The notes under the pieces: generated by a model
Databases searched by the model: none
The model's input: the letters and a program-made list of their open reading frames with translations, nothing else
What the model was told of the DNA's origin: nothing
In this document: one piece after another, positions 34,080 to 43,332 of the stretch
Layout of the letters: every line of letters begins with the position of its first letter
Position numbering within the stretch: position 1 is the first letter of the stretch
Assembly: GCF_023100805.1 (NCBI RefSeq)
Contig: NZ_CP095855.1
Location: 5,249,001-5,313,000, forward strand
DNA from: Chitinophaga filiformis
GTDB taxonomy: Bacteria > Bacteroidota > Bacteroidia > Chitinophagales > Chitinophagaceae
DNA: 64,000 nt
Direction of reading: 5' to 3'
Translations under genes and position numbers: made by a program

Positions 34080-35126
34080 CTAATCCTTTAAAACGTAAAC
34101 ATTGGCATTCATTCCGGCAGAGAGACCGTCTAATTTTTCCGGCTTGTCGGTCAGTTTGATCCTTACAGGAATACGTTGTATAACTTTAACAAAGTTACCT
34201 GTAGCATTGTCCGGCGGAAGTAATGAATAACGGGAACCCGTGGTTGGGGAAAGTGATTCAATGGCTCCGCTGAATTTTTCGTTCGGAAAAGCATCTACTT
34301 CTATTGATACTGCCTGCCCGATCCTGAAATGACCTATCTGTGTTTCCTTGAAGTTGGCAATCACCCATTTTTCTTCGGATCTGTTCACCAGGAATGCCAA
34401 TGTTTGCCCTGGTTGTATCAATTGCCCTTCCTGAATGGTCTTTTTCCCGATCTGCCCATCAAAAGGCGCGGTGATTACAGTATATTTAATGTCCAGCTCC
34501 TGCCGTTCGAGCAGCGCTTCCCTGATTTTGATCTCTGCCCTTATCACATCTTGCTGTGTTCTAAGGTCCTTCAGTTTGGATTCTGCCACCTTCAGGGAAG
34601 CATTTGCCTGGTCGTAGTCAGATTGGGTAATAGCTAAAGCGGAACTGACATTCTCGAATTTTTGCCGGGTGGTCGATTCATCTGCCAATAGATTTCTATA
34701 ACGGTTAAATTCTCTCTGCTGCTGGTCCAATCTTGCTTTTGCACCTGAGAGCTGTGCTTTTATTACTTCGACGCTCCTGATCTGTGTTTCTTCATTAGCA
34801 GCCAAAACAGGCAATTTTGCGTGCGCACTCATTAGCTCGGCGGATGCGGCATCTCTTTTTAGTCTGTATTCATCGATCTCAATAACCACAAGCGTGTCCC
34901 CTTTTCGAACCTGCTGATTGTCCTTGTAATAAATCCTGCTGATATAGCCGCCCACCTTAGCATTCACCGGAGATAAATAGGCATCCACCTGTGCATCATT
35001 GGTTTGTTCATATCGGTATCCTTTTAAAAAATAAATGGCTGCCCAAATGACGATCGCGACAAACAAGGCGAGTCCAAACCATTTTGTTAACGTCACGATT
35101 ATTTTATCTGTTCTGTTTTCTTTCAT
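34080..35126 (-). CDS. HlyD/EmrA-family membrane fusion protein
   Basis: A 348-residue periplasmic adaptor: one N-terminal TM segment (WFGLALFVAIVIWAAIYFL), biotinyl-lipoyl-like strands (VDAYLSPVNAKVGGYISRIYYKDNQQVRKGDTLVVI), a long coiled-coil hairpin (about 85-190, rich in EQLQAK-type heptads), then the second lipoyl half and beta-barrel (IKYTVITAPFDGQIGKKTIQEGQLIQPGQTLAFLV). Start at 35126 (MKENRTDK) avoids overlap with the tolC-like gene. It links the MFS pump to the outer-membrane channel. Confidence 0.92.
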   Translation of the reverse strand: MKENRTDKIIVTLTKWFGLALFVAIVIWAAIYFLKGYRYEQTNDAQVDAYLSPVNAKVGGYISRIYYKDNQQVRKGDTLVVIEIDEYRLKRDAASAELMSAHAKLPVLAANEETQIRSVEVIKAQLSGAKARLDQQQREFNRYRNLLADESTTRQKFENVSSALAITQSDYDQANASLKVAESKLKDLRTQQDVIRAEIKIREALLERQELDIKYTVITAPFDGQIGKKTIQEGQLIQPGQTLAFLVNRSEEKWVIANFKETQIGHFRIGQAVSIEVDAFPNEKFSGAIESLSPTTGSRYSLLPPDNATGNFVKVIQRIPVRIKLTDKPEKLDGLSAGMNANVYVLKD

Positions 35127-35136
35127 ATTGTTTGTA

Positions 35137-36471
35137 TTAAAGGATTCCAACGATTGCAAGTAGCCGGATATGACTAAGTTCTAAATTGGTTTGTGCGGTT
35201 GTCAGGTTAAACTTTGCCTCCAGCAGGGCATTCTCTGCTTCCAAAAGATCTGTCAACAGTGATTCCTGGTTGAGGTAGCTGTTTCTAATGACCCTGACGC
35301 TTTCGGCCGTTTTAGTGATATTTTTTTCTGCCGTTGCTACACTTTCCAAAGCCTGTTGCTGTTGTAAAAACGCCTCTTTTACCTGGATGAAAATTGCATC
35401 CCTTTTAATATTGGCCTTTTCTTTCGCCTGATCATTTACGACCTGCGCACGTGCAATGGAATGTTTGCTTTTGAATAAATTATCAATCGAAAACTGCACC
35501 TTAACGCCTGTTTGTCCAAATCCCCATAAATCGTTCGAGTAAGGATAAAATGAGATCTGCGGATAGGTATAATTATAATTGGAATACAAGGAAACTTTAG
35601 GTAACAGGGCCGCTTTAATTTGCCTGATATTCATCTCACTCAATCTAAGATCGCTGGTGACAATTTTATACTCCGGCGATTGGTTGAGCGCGATATCGAC
35701 GTAATCGGCGTAATCCTCTCCCATGTTGGTGTCCGTTCCAAAACCACTCCTATAAGTAATATTAAATTGCTCTCCATTATCACGTCCCATCAATACATTC
35801 AGGCGTTGTTTGGTGATATCGATCCTCTTTTCAATATCTGAAAGGTTTAATTCCAACTGCGACAATTTCACCGAGGTCCTCAGCACATCACTCTTTAGCA
35901 CAATACCGTTTTTGTGCAAGCTTTCAATGAGTAATAGCTGCTTTTTCTCCGCGGCTATTTCTGCAGCAATAAAATCACGGAAGTTCAGCAACTTATACAG
36001 GCCCAAATAAGCATCCGCAATACTGTATTTTACACTGTGCTTTTGCATATCAACTTCATATTGACTACGCGTCTCTTCTTCCTGCCTCATCCTGATATTC
36101 CTTTTGTCTTTACCACCGTTGAAGAGGGTAAAATTCAGGCTGTAGCCAACTCCGTAGCCATAACCTTTTACAGGTACATCCTGCGGAGAGGAAAATAATC
36201 CATTGTCATAAATGAGAAATTTTGAATTGGCTTTCAGATCTCCCCCTATTGAAAGTTCCGGCAGCAGCCGGTCTTTAGCTTCAAGTACCTCCAGCTTGCT
36301 TGCCTGAAGATTTAAATCCGATAGTTTTAACTGGCGGTTATTCATTTCTGCGATCTTCCACATTTCTTCCAAACTAAATACCTGGGTATTCGTTACATCC
36401 TGGGCATAGAGAGGCGCTGCGAACAGCAGCAGTATAGCGCCCAAAATTGACGTTGAACTGTATGATTTCAT
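35137..36471 (-). CDS. TolC-family outer membrane efflux protein
   Basis: A 444-residue exported protein with signal peptide ending PLYAQ and the two-fold repeat of TolC/OEP proteins: SLEEMWKIAEMNNRQLKLSDLNLQ near 33 and YVDIALNQSPEYKIVTSDLRLSEMNIRQIKAALLPKVSLYSNYN around 268-312, each followed by long helices. It forms the outer-membrane tunnel of the efflux complex. Lies 10 bp before the HlyD start and overlaps by 4 bp the small gene upstream. Confidence 0.92.
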   Translation of the reverse strand: MKSYSSTSILGAILLLFAAPLYAQDVTNTQVFSLEEMWKIAEMNNRQLKLSDLNLQASKLEVLEAKDRLLPELSIGGDLKANSKFLIYDNGLFSSPQDVPVKGYGYGVGYSLNFTLFNGGKDKRNIRMRQEEETRSQYEVDMQKHSVKYSIADAYLGLYKLLNFRDFIAAEIAAEKKQLLLIESLHKNGIVLKSDVLRTSVKLSQLELNLSDIEKRIDITKQRLNVLMGRDNGEQFNITYRSGFGTDTNMGEDYADYVDIALNQSPEYKIVTSDLRLSEMNIRQIKAALLPKVSLYSNYNYTYPQISFYPYSNDLWGFGQTGVKVQFSIDNLFKSKHSIARAQVVNDQAKEKANIKRDAIFIQVKEAFLQQQQALESVATAEKNITKTAESVRVIRNSYLNQESLLTDLLEAENALLEAKFNLTTAQTNLELSHIRLLAIVGIL

Positions 36472-36716
36472 GCCCCCCTCTTTTTATTGATTGTACCTTC
36501 ACTCTTACTTAAGAACCAGCTGTTTACCATCTTTCTTAATTCATCAAAGACAAAGGTTAAATCCATCATCGGCATAAAAGGATCAGCATAAGCAGGCAAG
36601 TAAATATTGGATGCATCAATTTCTTCTGCTGAATGCAATGCCGCATCATCAGAAGGCTTGTCTTGGGCCATAGGCTCAATATCTTTATCCGGTTTTATGA
36701 TTTGCTGTTTCATCAT
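36468..36716 (-). CDS. Small protein at the head of the efflux operon
   Basis: An 82-residue acidic, Met-rich soluble protein with no recognised domain (PAYADPFMPMMDLTFVFDELRKMVNSWF). Its 3' end overlaps the start of the tolC-like gene by 4 bp (ATGA-type overlap), strong evidence of translational coupling. It is the first gene after the divergent AraC promoter. Role unknown. Confidence 0.65.
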   Translation of the reverse strand: MMKQQIIKPDKDIEPMAQDKPSDDAALHSAEEIDASNIYLPAYADPFMPMMDLTFVFDELRKMVNSWFLSKSEGTINKKRGA

Positions 36717-36794
36717 GACTTACAATTATTATTTATGCAGCAAAATTATCTCCGGCTGAAACTAGTCCTTTTATATAATTAGCCTAATATTTGT

Positions 36795-36802
36795 TAATTT
36801 TG
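36795..36802 (+). promoter_or_regulatory. TAATTTTG element directly before the AraC gene
   Basis: TAATTTTG fits the -7 consensus TAnnTTTG and ends only 5 bp before the ATG at 36808, which would give an mRNA with almost no leader. An alternative weaker element (AATATTTG, 36786-36793) lies just upstream. Confidence 0.35.
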
Positions 36803-36807
36803 GCCAT

Positions 36808-37593
36808 ATGGATATTCTTAAACAACTTATAAATAGTGTTGATCAAAATCCGAAATCAATCCTGGTTATGCGCCAGCAAACCGAACAGCGTTTGCCTTCA
36901 CATCAGCACGATAAGGCCCAGTTGTTATTGGTTTTTGGGGGAATTGCTTACCTGCAGACAGCTGAAAAGGATTTCTATATTCCATCCAATCACTATATCT
37001 GGATCCCGAAAAAATATCCTCACAACCTGATGTTTAATACGCAGGACCTTTATATTATCAACATCTATTTTCCAGGAAAAAGTATGGGCGGTTTTTACGA
37101 TGAAATGGGAATTTATCCGGTGAGTAAACTTTTATCTGAAATGCTTTCTTTCACCGAAAAATGGCAGGGCGATTATCACAAAGGTTCGTGGGAATTTGAG
37201 TTTTTAACAACACTGAAAAATGTATTGTCCAGGGAAAATCTTCAAAAGTTTTCGATCCAACTGCCTACTACTGACGATCAGCGCCTCCAGGCTATTGTCG
37301 GTCAACTTCGAAGCCGGCTCAATGAAAATCTTACCCTGGAAGAAACGGCGGTGAAATCGGGAATGAGCGTGAGAAGTTTGACAAGACTATTTCAGACGAA
37401 ACTTCACATCACTTTCGTTCAGTATGTAAAGATGTTGAGAATTATCCGCGCGATGGAACTGATTAAAGACACCGATCTGAATATGACCGAAATTGCTTAT
37501 GAAGTCGGATACTCCAATATATCAGCGTTCAGCAATAATTTCTACCAATTGACAAACATGAGACCTACGGAATTTAAGGGAATGTCTTCGTAA
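36808..37593 (+). CDS. AraC-family transcriptional regulator (cupin plus HTH)
   Basis: A 261-residue regulator: N-terminal cupin (LPSHQHDKAQLLLVFGG at about 29-45, IPKKYPHNLMFN) and C-terminal double HTH (LNENLTLEETAVKSGMSVRSLTRLF and MTEIAYEVGYSNISAFSNNFYQLTNMRPTEFKG). Divergent from the efflux operon, so it is very likely its activator in response to the exported compound. Confidence 0.92.
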   Translation: MDILKQLINSVDQNPKSILVMRQQTEQRLPSHQHDKAQLLLVFGGIAYLQTAEKDFYIPSNHYIWIPKKYPHNLMFNTQDLYIINIYFPGKSMGGFYDEMGIYPVSKLLSEMLSFTEKWQGDYHKGSWEFEFLTTLKNVLSRENLQKFSIQLPTTDDQRLQAIVGQLRSRLNENLTLEETAVKSGMSVRSLTRLFQTKLHITFVQYVKMLRIIRAMELIKDTDLNMTEIAYEVGYSNISAFSNNFYQLTNMRPTEFKGMSS

Positions 37594-37774
37594 TAGATTT
37601 TAAGGGACCATCAATATATTTGTCGGCAAAAAATAACCAACAAATATACGATGTGCCCCTCCAGGTCTACCATTACTCAAATCCTGCCATAGGAATGCAT
37701 CGTGATCATGGTGCAGCAGTAAGCATCTGTTGCGCCCTCTGCATGATAATCATGAACGCTCTTGTTAATTTCCG

Positions 37775-38947
37775 CTAATTAACGATGAATTTCCGTTGCT
37801 CCGCTGTTAGGAAAAGCTGGTCGGTCATCATCTTACTCACCTCAGCATCTGAAGCAGTTCTAAATAGTTGCGAGAACTTTGACAGATCGGCTTCACTTTT
37901 TGGTATAAACGAGCGGGCGTTGTTTCTGGCGTTGTCCTGAAATTTCTTTATTATCGGCTTCATGAGTTTGTCATAGTTAACCAATGAAGTTGAAATATCA
38001 TTCGATGATTGCGAAAGAAAATGTGCCAATGCCTTCGCCCCATATATCGAAAGTGAAGCACCCATACCCGACATTGCTGTGGGACAATAACCGGCGTCCC
38101 CCAGTAAAACAATATTGCCATTAAAAAGATCCGGTGTGTATACCATACCCATCTTGTCTACGAATGGCTGACTGCTATCTGTTATTCCGTCAATTAAATG
38201 ACGTACCTCAGCACTATAGGATTTAAAGTTATCTTTCAGTATTTCTTTTATATTGGAATGTATTTTCGCTAGTTCGTCAGTTGTATAAATATAACATTGA
38301 ATGGCAACCTCATTGCTGTTGATCGGATAAACAGACAGCATTTTATTAACGTCTAAGTAAGTGCTTACTGTTCCTATACTATAGGAATGTTTTCCTACAA
38401 GCCTGCCGCCCATGTACAACAAGTTAAAGTCTTCCAGCCGGCTTTCGGGAAAGTACCTTGATCTTGTCAATGAGCGCAACCCTTCTGATACAATGACCAT
38501 ATCGGCGACCGCTGTTATACCACTGGAAAGTGTGACGTGCACCTTTCCGGCATCTTGTTGCAGGTGGTCAATCGTGGTGTTAAATAAGATCTCAACTTTG
38601 TCTCTTATGTCTTCGTATAGTACGTTATGCAATCCGCCGCGGGTAATTAAAATTGACTGGCTGGTATTTTTGTTAACTTCTTTATAGCTTATATTACGGA
38701 TCATACCTCCATTTGCATCGAGCCAATGCATAAGTTCAGATGGTGTTGATTCGGCTATTAAATGGCGCTTTAGTCCAAGTTCATCCATTATTTCAACCCC
38801 AAAGCTTTTAAGCGAAACCAAAAAGCCTGCTTTATTGAACTGCTTACCCTTATCTATTACAATGATCTCATGCCCCATGTTATGCAACAACTTGGCCGCT
38901 GTTAGTCCTGCAATACCACCTCCTGAAATAATAATCCGTTTTTTCAT
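37775..38947 (-). CDS. FAD-dependent monooxygenase (TetX/PHBH-like), copy 1
   Basis: A 390-residue flavoprotein: Rossmann motif IIISGGGIAGLTAAKLL at 4-20, the DG-type segment MVIVSEGLRSLTR, and the second FAD motif IVLLGDAGYCPTAMSGMGASLSIYGAKAL near 285-313. This layout belongs to group A flavin monooxygenases that hydroxylate aromatic or polyketide substrates, including TetX-like enzymes. Start at 38947. Divergent from an AraC regulator; paralogous arrangement repeated at 40.9-43.1 kb. Confidence 0.88.
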   Translation of the reverse strand: MKKRIIISGGGIAGLTAAKLLHNMGHEIIVIDKGKQFNKAGFLVSLKSFGVEIMDELGLKRHLIAESTPSELMHWLDANGGMIRNISYKEVNKNTSQSILITRGGLHNVLYEDIRDKVEILFNTTIDHLQQDAGKVHVTLSSGITAVADMVIVSEGLRSLTRSRYFPESRLEDFNLLYMGGRLVGKHSYSIGTVSTYLDVNKMLSVYPINSNEVAIQCYIYTTDELAKIHSNIKEILKDNFKSYSAEVRHLIDGITDSSQPFVDKMGMVYTPDLFNGNIVLLGDAGYCPTAMSGMGASLSIYGAKALAHFLSQSSNDISTSLVNYDKLMKPIIKKFQDNARNNARSFIPKSEADLSKFSQLFRTASDAEVSKMMTDQLFLTAEQRKFIVN

Positions 38948-39030
38948 TTTCTTCTGGTTTGTTTTACACAAAAGTATTTATAGCTTCATGCATAAAATAG
39001 CCCGATAACGAGGAAAAATAGTCCACTAAA

Positions 39031-39978
39031 ATGAAGCAGGAGAATCCTAAAGAACTGATGTTTGATCTTGCGTCCAGGGTTGGCACACCGCTCAACATGA
39101 GCGCTGCAGCACTGGATAGCCTGGGTTTGCGTGACATTAAAGTAATAGATCTGTTGCCGGACATGTTAATTATGATCCGTTCTGTACTGGCAAAAGAGGA
39201 TTTTATTTTTGAGCGCAATCCAGTTACAATTATCAAAAATGGACTGATGATCTCATTTCAGAACGTCTTTGCCGACAGGCAAGCTGCAGCCCATAATGGT
39301 CATCATCACGAACGCGCTCACGTGCGTATTACGCCATTACACCTGGGCAGTACCGTAAGATTCTCGAAAGAGACGCAGTTACGGCAAATCACTATCCTTA
39401 TAGACATAAATTTTTTGAAACAATTCCTCGGCAAGGACGAATCAAGGTTCCATTATCTTTTTGACCTCGAACGAACTTTCTGGATCGAAGAATTTATGTC
39501 GCCCGAAATTGCCGCCCTGGTTGACGAAGTGCTCGGCGTTAATGAAGGAATTTTGTTGCCGGACTTCTTTTATAAACACCACTGTATGGGAATGATCTAC
39601 TATTTATTCAGAAATCTGTCCAGAAGGGAGACCATTTCACATCAGCATATGAATGTAACTGAGATCGACGGCATTTATAGGGTCCGGAATGCAATGGCCA
39701 GTTCTTTAGATAAGTCGATACCAATCGCCGAACTTGTAAAGATAAGTGGGATGAATGAGCAAAAACTTCGTAAACTTTTTATACAGGTATTTGGTAAAGG
39801 CCTTTCTGATTATCATCAGCATATTCGCATCATAGAGGCGGCCAGGCTGCTGAAAGAGGAAAAACTATCTGTTTCAGAAGCAGGTTACCACCTTGGATTT
39901 ACCAATCTTAGTTATTTTGGACGACTATTTGAAAAACATATGGGTACGAAACCGAAGAAATGGAGTGGCAAACTTTAA
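39031..39978 (+). CDS. AraC-family regulator, copy 1
   Basis: A 315-residue regulator with an N-terminal sensor region (containing EETQLRQITILIDINFLKQFL-like and FDLERTFWIEEFMSPEIAALVDE segments) and a C-terminal AraC DNA-binding region (MNEQKLRKLFIQVFGKGLSDYHQHIRIIEAARLL, EAGYHLGFTNLSYFGRLFEKHMGTKPKKW). It is clearly homologous to the regulator at 42099-43085 over its whole length. Divergent from the adjacent FAD monooxygenase. Confidence 0.9.
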   Translation: MKQENPKELMFDLASRVGTPLNMSAAALDSLGLRDIKVIDLLPDMLIMIRSVLAKEDFIFERNPVTIIKNGLMISFQNVFADRQAAAHNGHHHERAHVRITPLHLGSTVRFSKETQLRQITILIDINFLKQFLGKDESRFHYLFDLERTFWIEEFMSPEIAALVDEVLGVNEGILLPDFFYKHHCMGMIYYLFRNLSRRETISHQHMNVTEIDGIYRVRNAMASSLDKSIPIAELVKISGMNEQKLRKLFIQVFGKGLSDYHQHIRIIEAARLLKEEKLSVSEAGYHLGFTNLSYFGRLFEKHMGTKPKKWSGKL

Positions 39979-40089
39979 CACCCGTACCACTTTCCAAGCG
40001 CATTTACCTGTTTGAGGAGGACGTATCTCCCGATACCGCCCTTTTTCTTTTATGCGATATTTAGCTATTTTTAGACTGATTATCATTCT

Positions 40090-40797
40090 ATGCAAGAATT
40101 CCTGCAATCGTTCGCTAACTTACCTGAAGTGCTTATCGGCGCCATCTTCCTGGTGGAAAATGTGCTGCTCACTGCACTGGTGCTGGTAGCAGGCAGGAAT
40201 ATCCAACGGCGGTTGTCGCCACATGCCGTGACCCTTATTGCCGCTACACGCAATGAGTGGATCATTTGTGCAGGCACTAATGTGCTGAACACCCTGGTTA
40301 CTTATGCCGGCTACTGGCTGTGGAAGCAGGGATTCATTATAATCAGCTATGAAGTTTCATGGACGATTGCAACGCATTTCCTGCTTTTGTTCATGGCAAT
40401 GGACCTGCTTATGTTCCTTTTCCATTACCTGATACACAAAACTTTTCTTTACCAGGCTGTTCACAGCTTGCATCACCAGGCAATACATCCCAAACCAATG
40501 GACCTGTTCATTCTGCACCCGGTAGAAACCGTTTGCTTCGGCGCCCTGTGGCTGTTCCTGCTTGTGATCTTTCCCTTTGATATCTATGCCATCATCCTGT
40601 ACCTCATCCTGAACCTCGCTTTCGGACTTACGGGGCACCTGGGCATAGAACCGCTTCCTGCCACAATACGCCAATGGCCGCTACTCAAATATTTAGGCAC
40701 TTCAACTTTCCATCATGATCATCATGAGCATGTTGGCTACAATTTTGGCTTCTACACAAACCTTTGGGACAGGTTGTTTGGAACATACAGGCGATAG
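40090..40797 (+). CDS. Sterol desaturase / fatty acid hydroxylase family protein
   Basis: A 235-residue integral membrane di-iron enzyme. Histidine boxes are visible: HYLIH at about 116-120, HSLHH at 129-133, and HHDHHEH at 212-218, the full set of the sterol desaturase/FA hydroxylase superfamily. Four TM segments precede and separate them. The end NLWDRLFGTYRR is the family's usual terminal motif. The substrate may be a sterol-like or fatty acyl lipid. Lies between the two monooxygenase/AraC pairs. Confidence 0.9.
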   Translation: MQEFLQSFANLPEVLIGAIFLVENVLLTALVLVAGRNIQRRLSPHAVTLIAATRNEWIICAGTNVLNTLVTYAGYWLWKQGFIIISYEVSWTIATHFLLLFMAMDLLMFLFHYLIHKTFLYQAVHSLHHQAIHPKPMDLFILHPVETVCFGALWLFLLVIFPFDIYAIILYLILNLAFGLTGHLGIEPLPATIRQWPLLKYLGTSTFHHDHHEHVGYNFGFYTNLWDRLFGTYRR

Positions 40798-40880
40798 AAA
40801 GGGCCGGCAAGCCACGTAAAACAAATTGCAATCAGGACTCAACTGATATACGGATCGGCTGGACCCCGGCCCAATCACTT

Positions 40881-42002
40881 CTATGAGGATTGTTCGCTAT
40901 TGCTCCAGGCCCTCAAGGAAGCCTGTAATTCTTCTTCCGTTTCCGGTAATTGAACTTTTAAACTATGAGCAACGCGTGCCTGAATGCGCTCCACAAAGGG
41001 TTTAAACAGCTCGTTATAGTTTGCAAAAGCAGCACTGTGATCGTCACTGGCCTGCAGCTCTTTAGCCAGCAAGGTTGCTCCCTGCATAGCCAGGCTGGTG
41101 CCCATGCCGGTGAAAAAGCTCGGTGCGTATGCAGCATCCCCTATCAGGCCTACACGGCCTTTTGTCCAAACCGGCATATCAATCTGACATGCTTCATCGA
41201 AATAAAGGTCATCGGCGCCAAGCATCGAGTCCAGTATTTCAGGGATCTTCCAATTGGTATTGCCGCCGAAATATTCTCTTAAAATGCGCTTAGGCTGCTC
41301 ACGGTCCCGGTAATGCCAATCCAGTTTAGGCGCACGGAAAACAAGGATAGTGTTCACGCCGTTCTGGAATTGATAGATCACCGCCTGTTTGCCCAGCTCG
41401 CGATACACGATGCCTGTAGATTTTGGCCTGCCTGTTTGTATCCGATCTGTGCCGGCAAATGCGAAGTAAACACCCAGAAACTTCTTAAACGCTTCCTCAG
41501 GTCCGAATGTGAGCTTTCTGACAATAGAATGGGTGCCGTCCGCTCCGAATACTAAATCATAAGTTTTGTATTCGCCTTTTTCGAAACACACTTCCACATG
41601 ATCTTCATGCTGAACCAATGTGGATATGCTATTATCAAAAATTATCTCAACCTCATCTTTTGGAATAACGTCGTAGATGATCCTTATCAGATCTCCACGG
41701 TGAATTTCAATATCACCCAGGTATTCCGGCAAAGTATTTATTGCAAATGTAGCCAGCGTTTGATCTGCGGCGCCCACAATCTCATCGGTATGAATAAACT
41801 CATTGGCTTTGATCTGATCAAGTATGCCCATTTCCCGGGCAATATCCAACGCCTCCCCGCGCACATCGATAGGTGAGCCGCTTGTTCTCAGCTCCTTCCC
41901 AAGTTCCACTACTGTCACCCCATAGCCAAATTTATTCAGCCAGTATGCTAACGTTAATCCCGCAAAGCTGGCTCCGGATATCAGCACTTGTTTTTTCATC
42001 AC
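40881..42002 (-). CDS. FAD-dependent monooxygenase, copy 2
   Basis: A 373-residue group A flavin monooxygenase. N-terminal LISGASFAGLTLAYWLNKFG (7-26) holds GxxxxG; LVFGADGTHSIVRKLTF is the DG motif at about 160; VGLIGDAAYAPSFFTGMGTSLAMQGATLLAKEL near 287-319 is the second FAD motif. Close in layout to copy 1 and to TetX/MhpA-like enzymes. A second in-frame ATG (42-bp-scale shift not needed; residue 2) is also possible. Divergent from AraC copy 2. Confidence 0.88.
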   Translation of the reverse strand: MMKKQVLISGASFAGLTLAYWLNKFGYGVTVVELGKELRTSGSPIDVRGEALDIAREMGILDQIKANEFIHTDEIVGAADQTLATFAINTLPEYLGDIEIHRGDLIRIIYDVIPKDEVEIIFDNSISTLVQHEDHVEVCFEKGEYKTYDLVFGADGTHSIVRKLTFGPEEAFKKFLGVYFAFAGTDRIQTGRPKSTGIVYRELGKQAVIYQFQNGVNTILVFRAPKLDWHYRDREQPKRILREYFGGNTNWKIPEILDSMLGADDLYFDEACQIDMPVWTKGRVGLIGDAAYAPSFFTGMGTSLAMQGATLLAKELQASDDHSAAFANYNELFKPFVERIQARVAHSLKVQLPETEEELQASLRAWSNSEQSS

Positions 42003-42037
42003 TTGATTTATTTACTGTAATGTGTTTGTTTACAATG

Positions 42038-42045
42038 CAAAACTA
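42038..42045 (-). promoter_or_regulatory. -7 element TAGTTTTG before FAD monooxygenase copy 2
   Basis: Reading on the minus strand, TAGTTTTG (complement of CAAAACTA at 42038-42045) is a perfect TAnnTTTG -7 element, 36 bp before the start codon at 42002. Confidence 0.5.
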
Positions 42046-42098
42046 ATTGTAGCTTTACAAGTAAAATATTCGATTAACTAATATTTTTGATCGAAAAA

Positions 42099-43085
42099 AT
42101 GAACGAACAAGGCAATAAATATATTGACAGCAGAATTTTTCAATTCACCAACAAGCTGGGTTTGGTTTTAGAAAAGGAGCTGCAACACTTTCAGGTGAAC
42201 TTTTTTAAAGGATTTGCATTCCTGCCCGACATGGCCATGCACTTTGGGTCATTCTTCACCACAAATGACTTCACCCGCGTAACAGGAAAATCCCATATAA
42301 CAGACGGTATTGGTTTTGTATTTCACAACATCTTTGAGGATAATGCGGACGATGAAGCGAACGGGCGTAAGACGAAGGGAACTACTGAACCGCCCTATGT
42401 GCGTATTTTTCCTTATGCGCTCAGCCAAAAGATGCATTTTAAGAAAAACACCCGTGTAACACATGTTTCCATCAGCATCAGTGCTGAGTATTTGAAAAAC
42501 TTCCTGAACGAAGAGTCTGAACACTTTCTGTACCTTTTTGATAGTGCTAATAATTTTTGGATAGAAGAACTGATGACCGATGACATTTTACGCACCGTAA
42601 ACGACATCGTCAAAAAGGAAGAGCCGGACACGATGAGTAGTTTTTACTACAAAATCAAGGCAATGGAACTGCTGTACCATCTGTTCAAGAGTTTGCGGAA
42701 TCGCCAGAATGCTGTTGGGCAGAAACTGAACAAGAAGGAAATTGAAGCCGTTTACCTGGTACGGGACAAAATCATTTCATCATTGAACCAACCCAGTAGC
42801 ATCGCAGAATTAAAACAAATTGCGGGTATGAACGAACTAAAACTCCGCAAGCTTTTTAAGCAGGTATTTGGCATGGGTATCTACGATTACTATCAACACT
42901 TACGCATGAAAGAAGCTGCACGACTTTTACGTGAGGAAAATCTGACGGTGTCGGAAGCAGGCTATCAAATGGGATTTGAGAACCTGGGGCACTTTACGAA
43001 AGTGTTTGAAAAGCATATTGGTAAGAAACCCAAAAAATATGTTCAAAGTTTCAATGTTTCAGGTACGAGTAGCAATGCGAAGTGA
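42099..43085 (+). CDS. AraC-family regulator, copy 2
   Basis: A 328-residue regulator starting MNEQGNKYIDS at 42099. The sensor half contains FDSANNFWIEELMTDDILRTVNDIVKKEE; the DNA-binding half MNELKLRKLFKQVFGMGIYDYYQHLRMKEAARLL and EAGYQMGFENLGHFTKVFEKHIGKKPKKY aligns residue for residue with copy 1. Divergent from FAD monooxygenase copy 2 with a perfect -7 element in between, indicating the same regulatory design. Confidence 0.9.
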   Translation: MNEQGNKYIDSRIFQFTNKLGLVLEKELQHFQVNFFKGFAFLPDMAMHFGSFFTTNDFTRVTGKSHITDGIGFVFHNIFEDNADDEANGRKTKGTTEPPYVRIFPYALSQKMHFKKNTRVTHVSISISAEYLKNFLNEESEHFLYLFDSANNFWIEELMTDDILRTVNDIVKKEEPDTMSSFYYKIKAMELLYHLFKSLRNRQNAVGQKLNKKEIEAVYLVRDKIISSLNQPSSIAELKQIAGMNELKLRKLFKQVFGMGIYDYYQHLRMKEAARLLREENLTVSEAGYQMGFENLGHFTKVFEKHIGKKPKKYVQSFNVSGTSSNAK

Positions 43086-43332
43086 TGATAAAACAGGAGT
43101 CCCCCTGCTCAGTACTCCGCAAGCTTTACTTTATATCTCAGCAATTAACGCTCCATTTAATAAACTTTCGCAACTTATGCAGCCCATTCTGCGAGTGGAC
43201 TTGCACTTTACTCGCATTCCATTTCACCTAACTAATTATTATTCAACACATGACAGGTTTAATCCTGAAATTGTATCGGAATATACATTTGCAAATGAAG
43301 ATTTAGACTAATTTGGCAGAATACAATTCGCT

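Noticed and set aside
43086..43332. Possible coding tail before the gene at 43333
   Set aside because: Short frames such as STHDRFNPEIVSEY look protein-like but no start or family match supports a gene.
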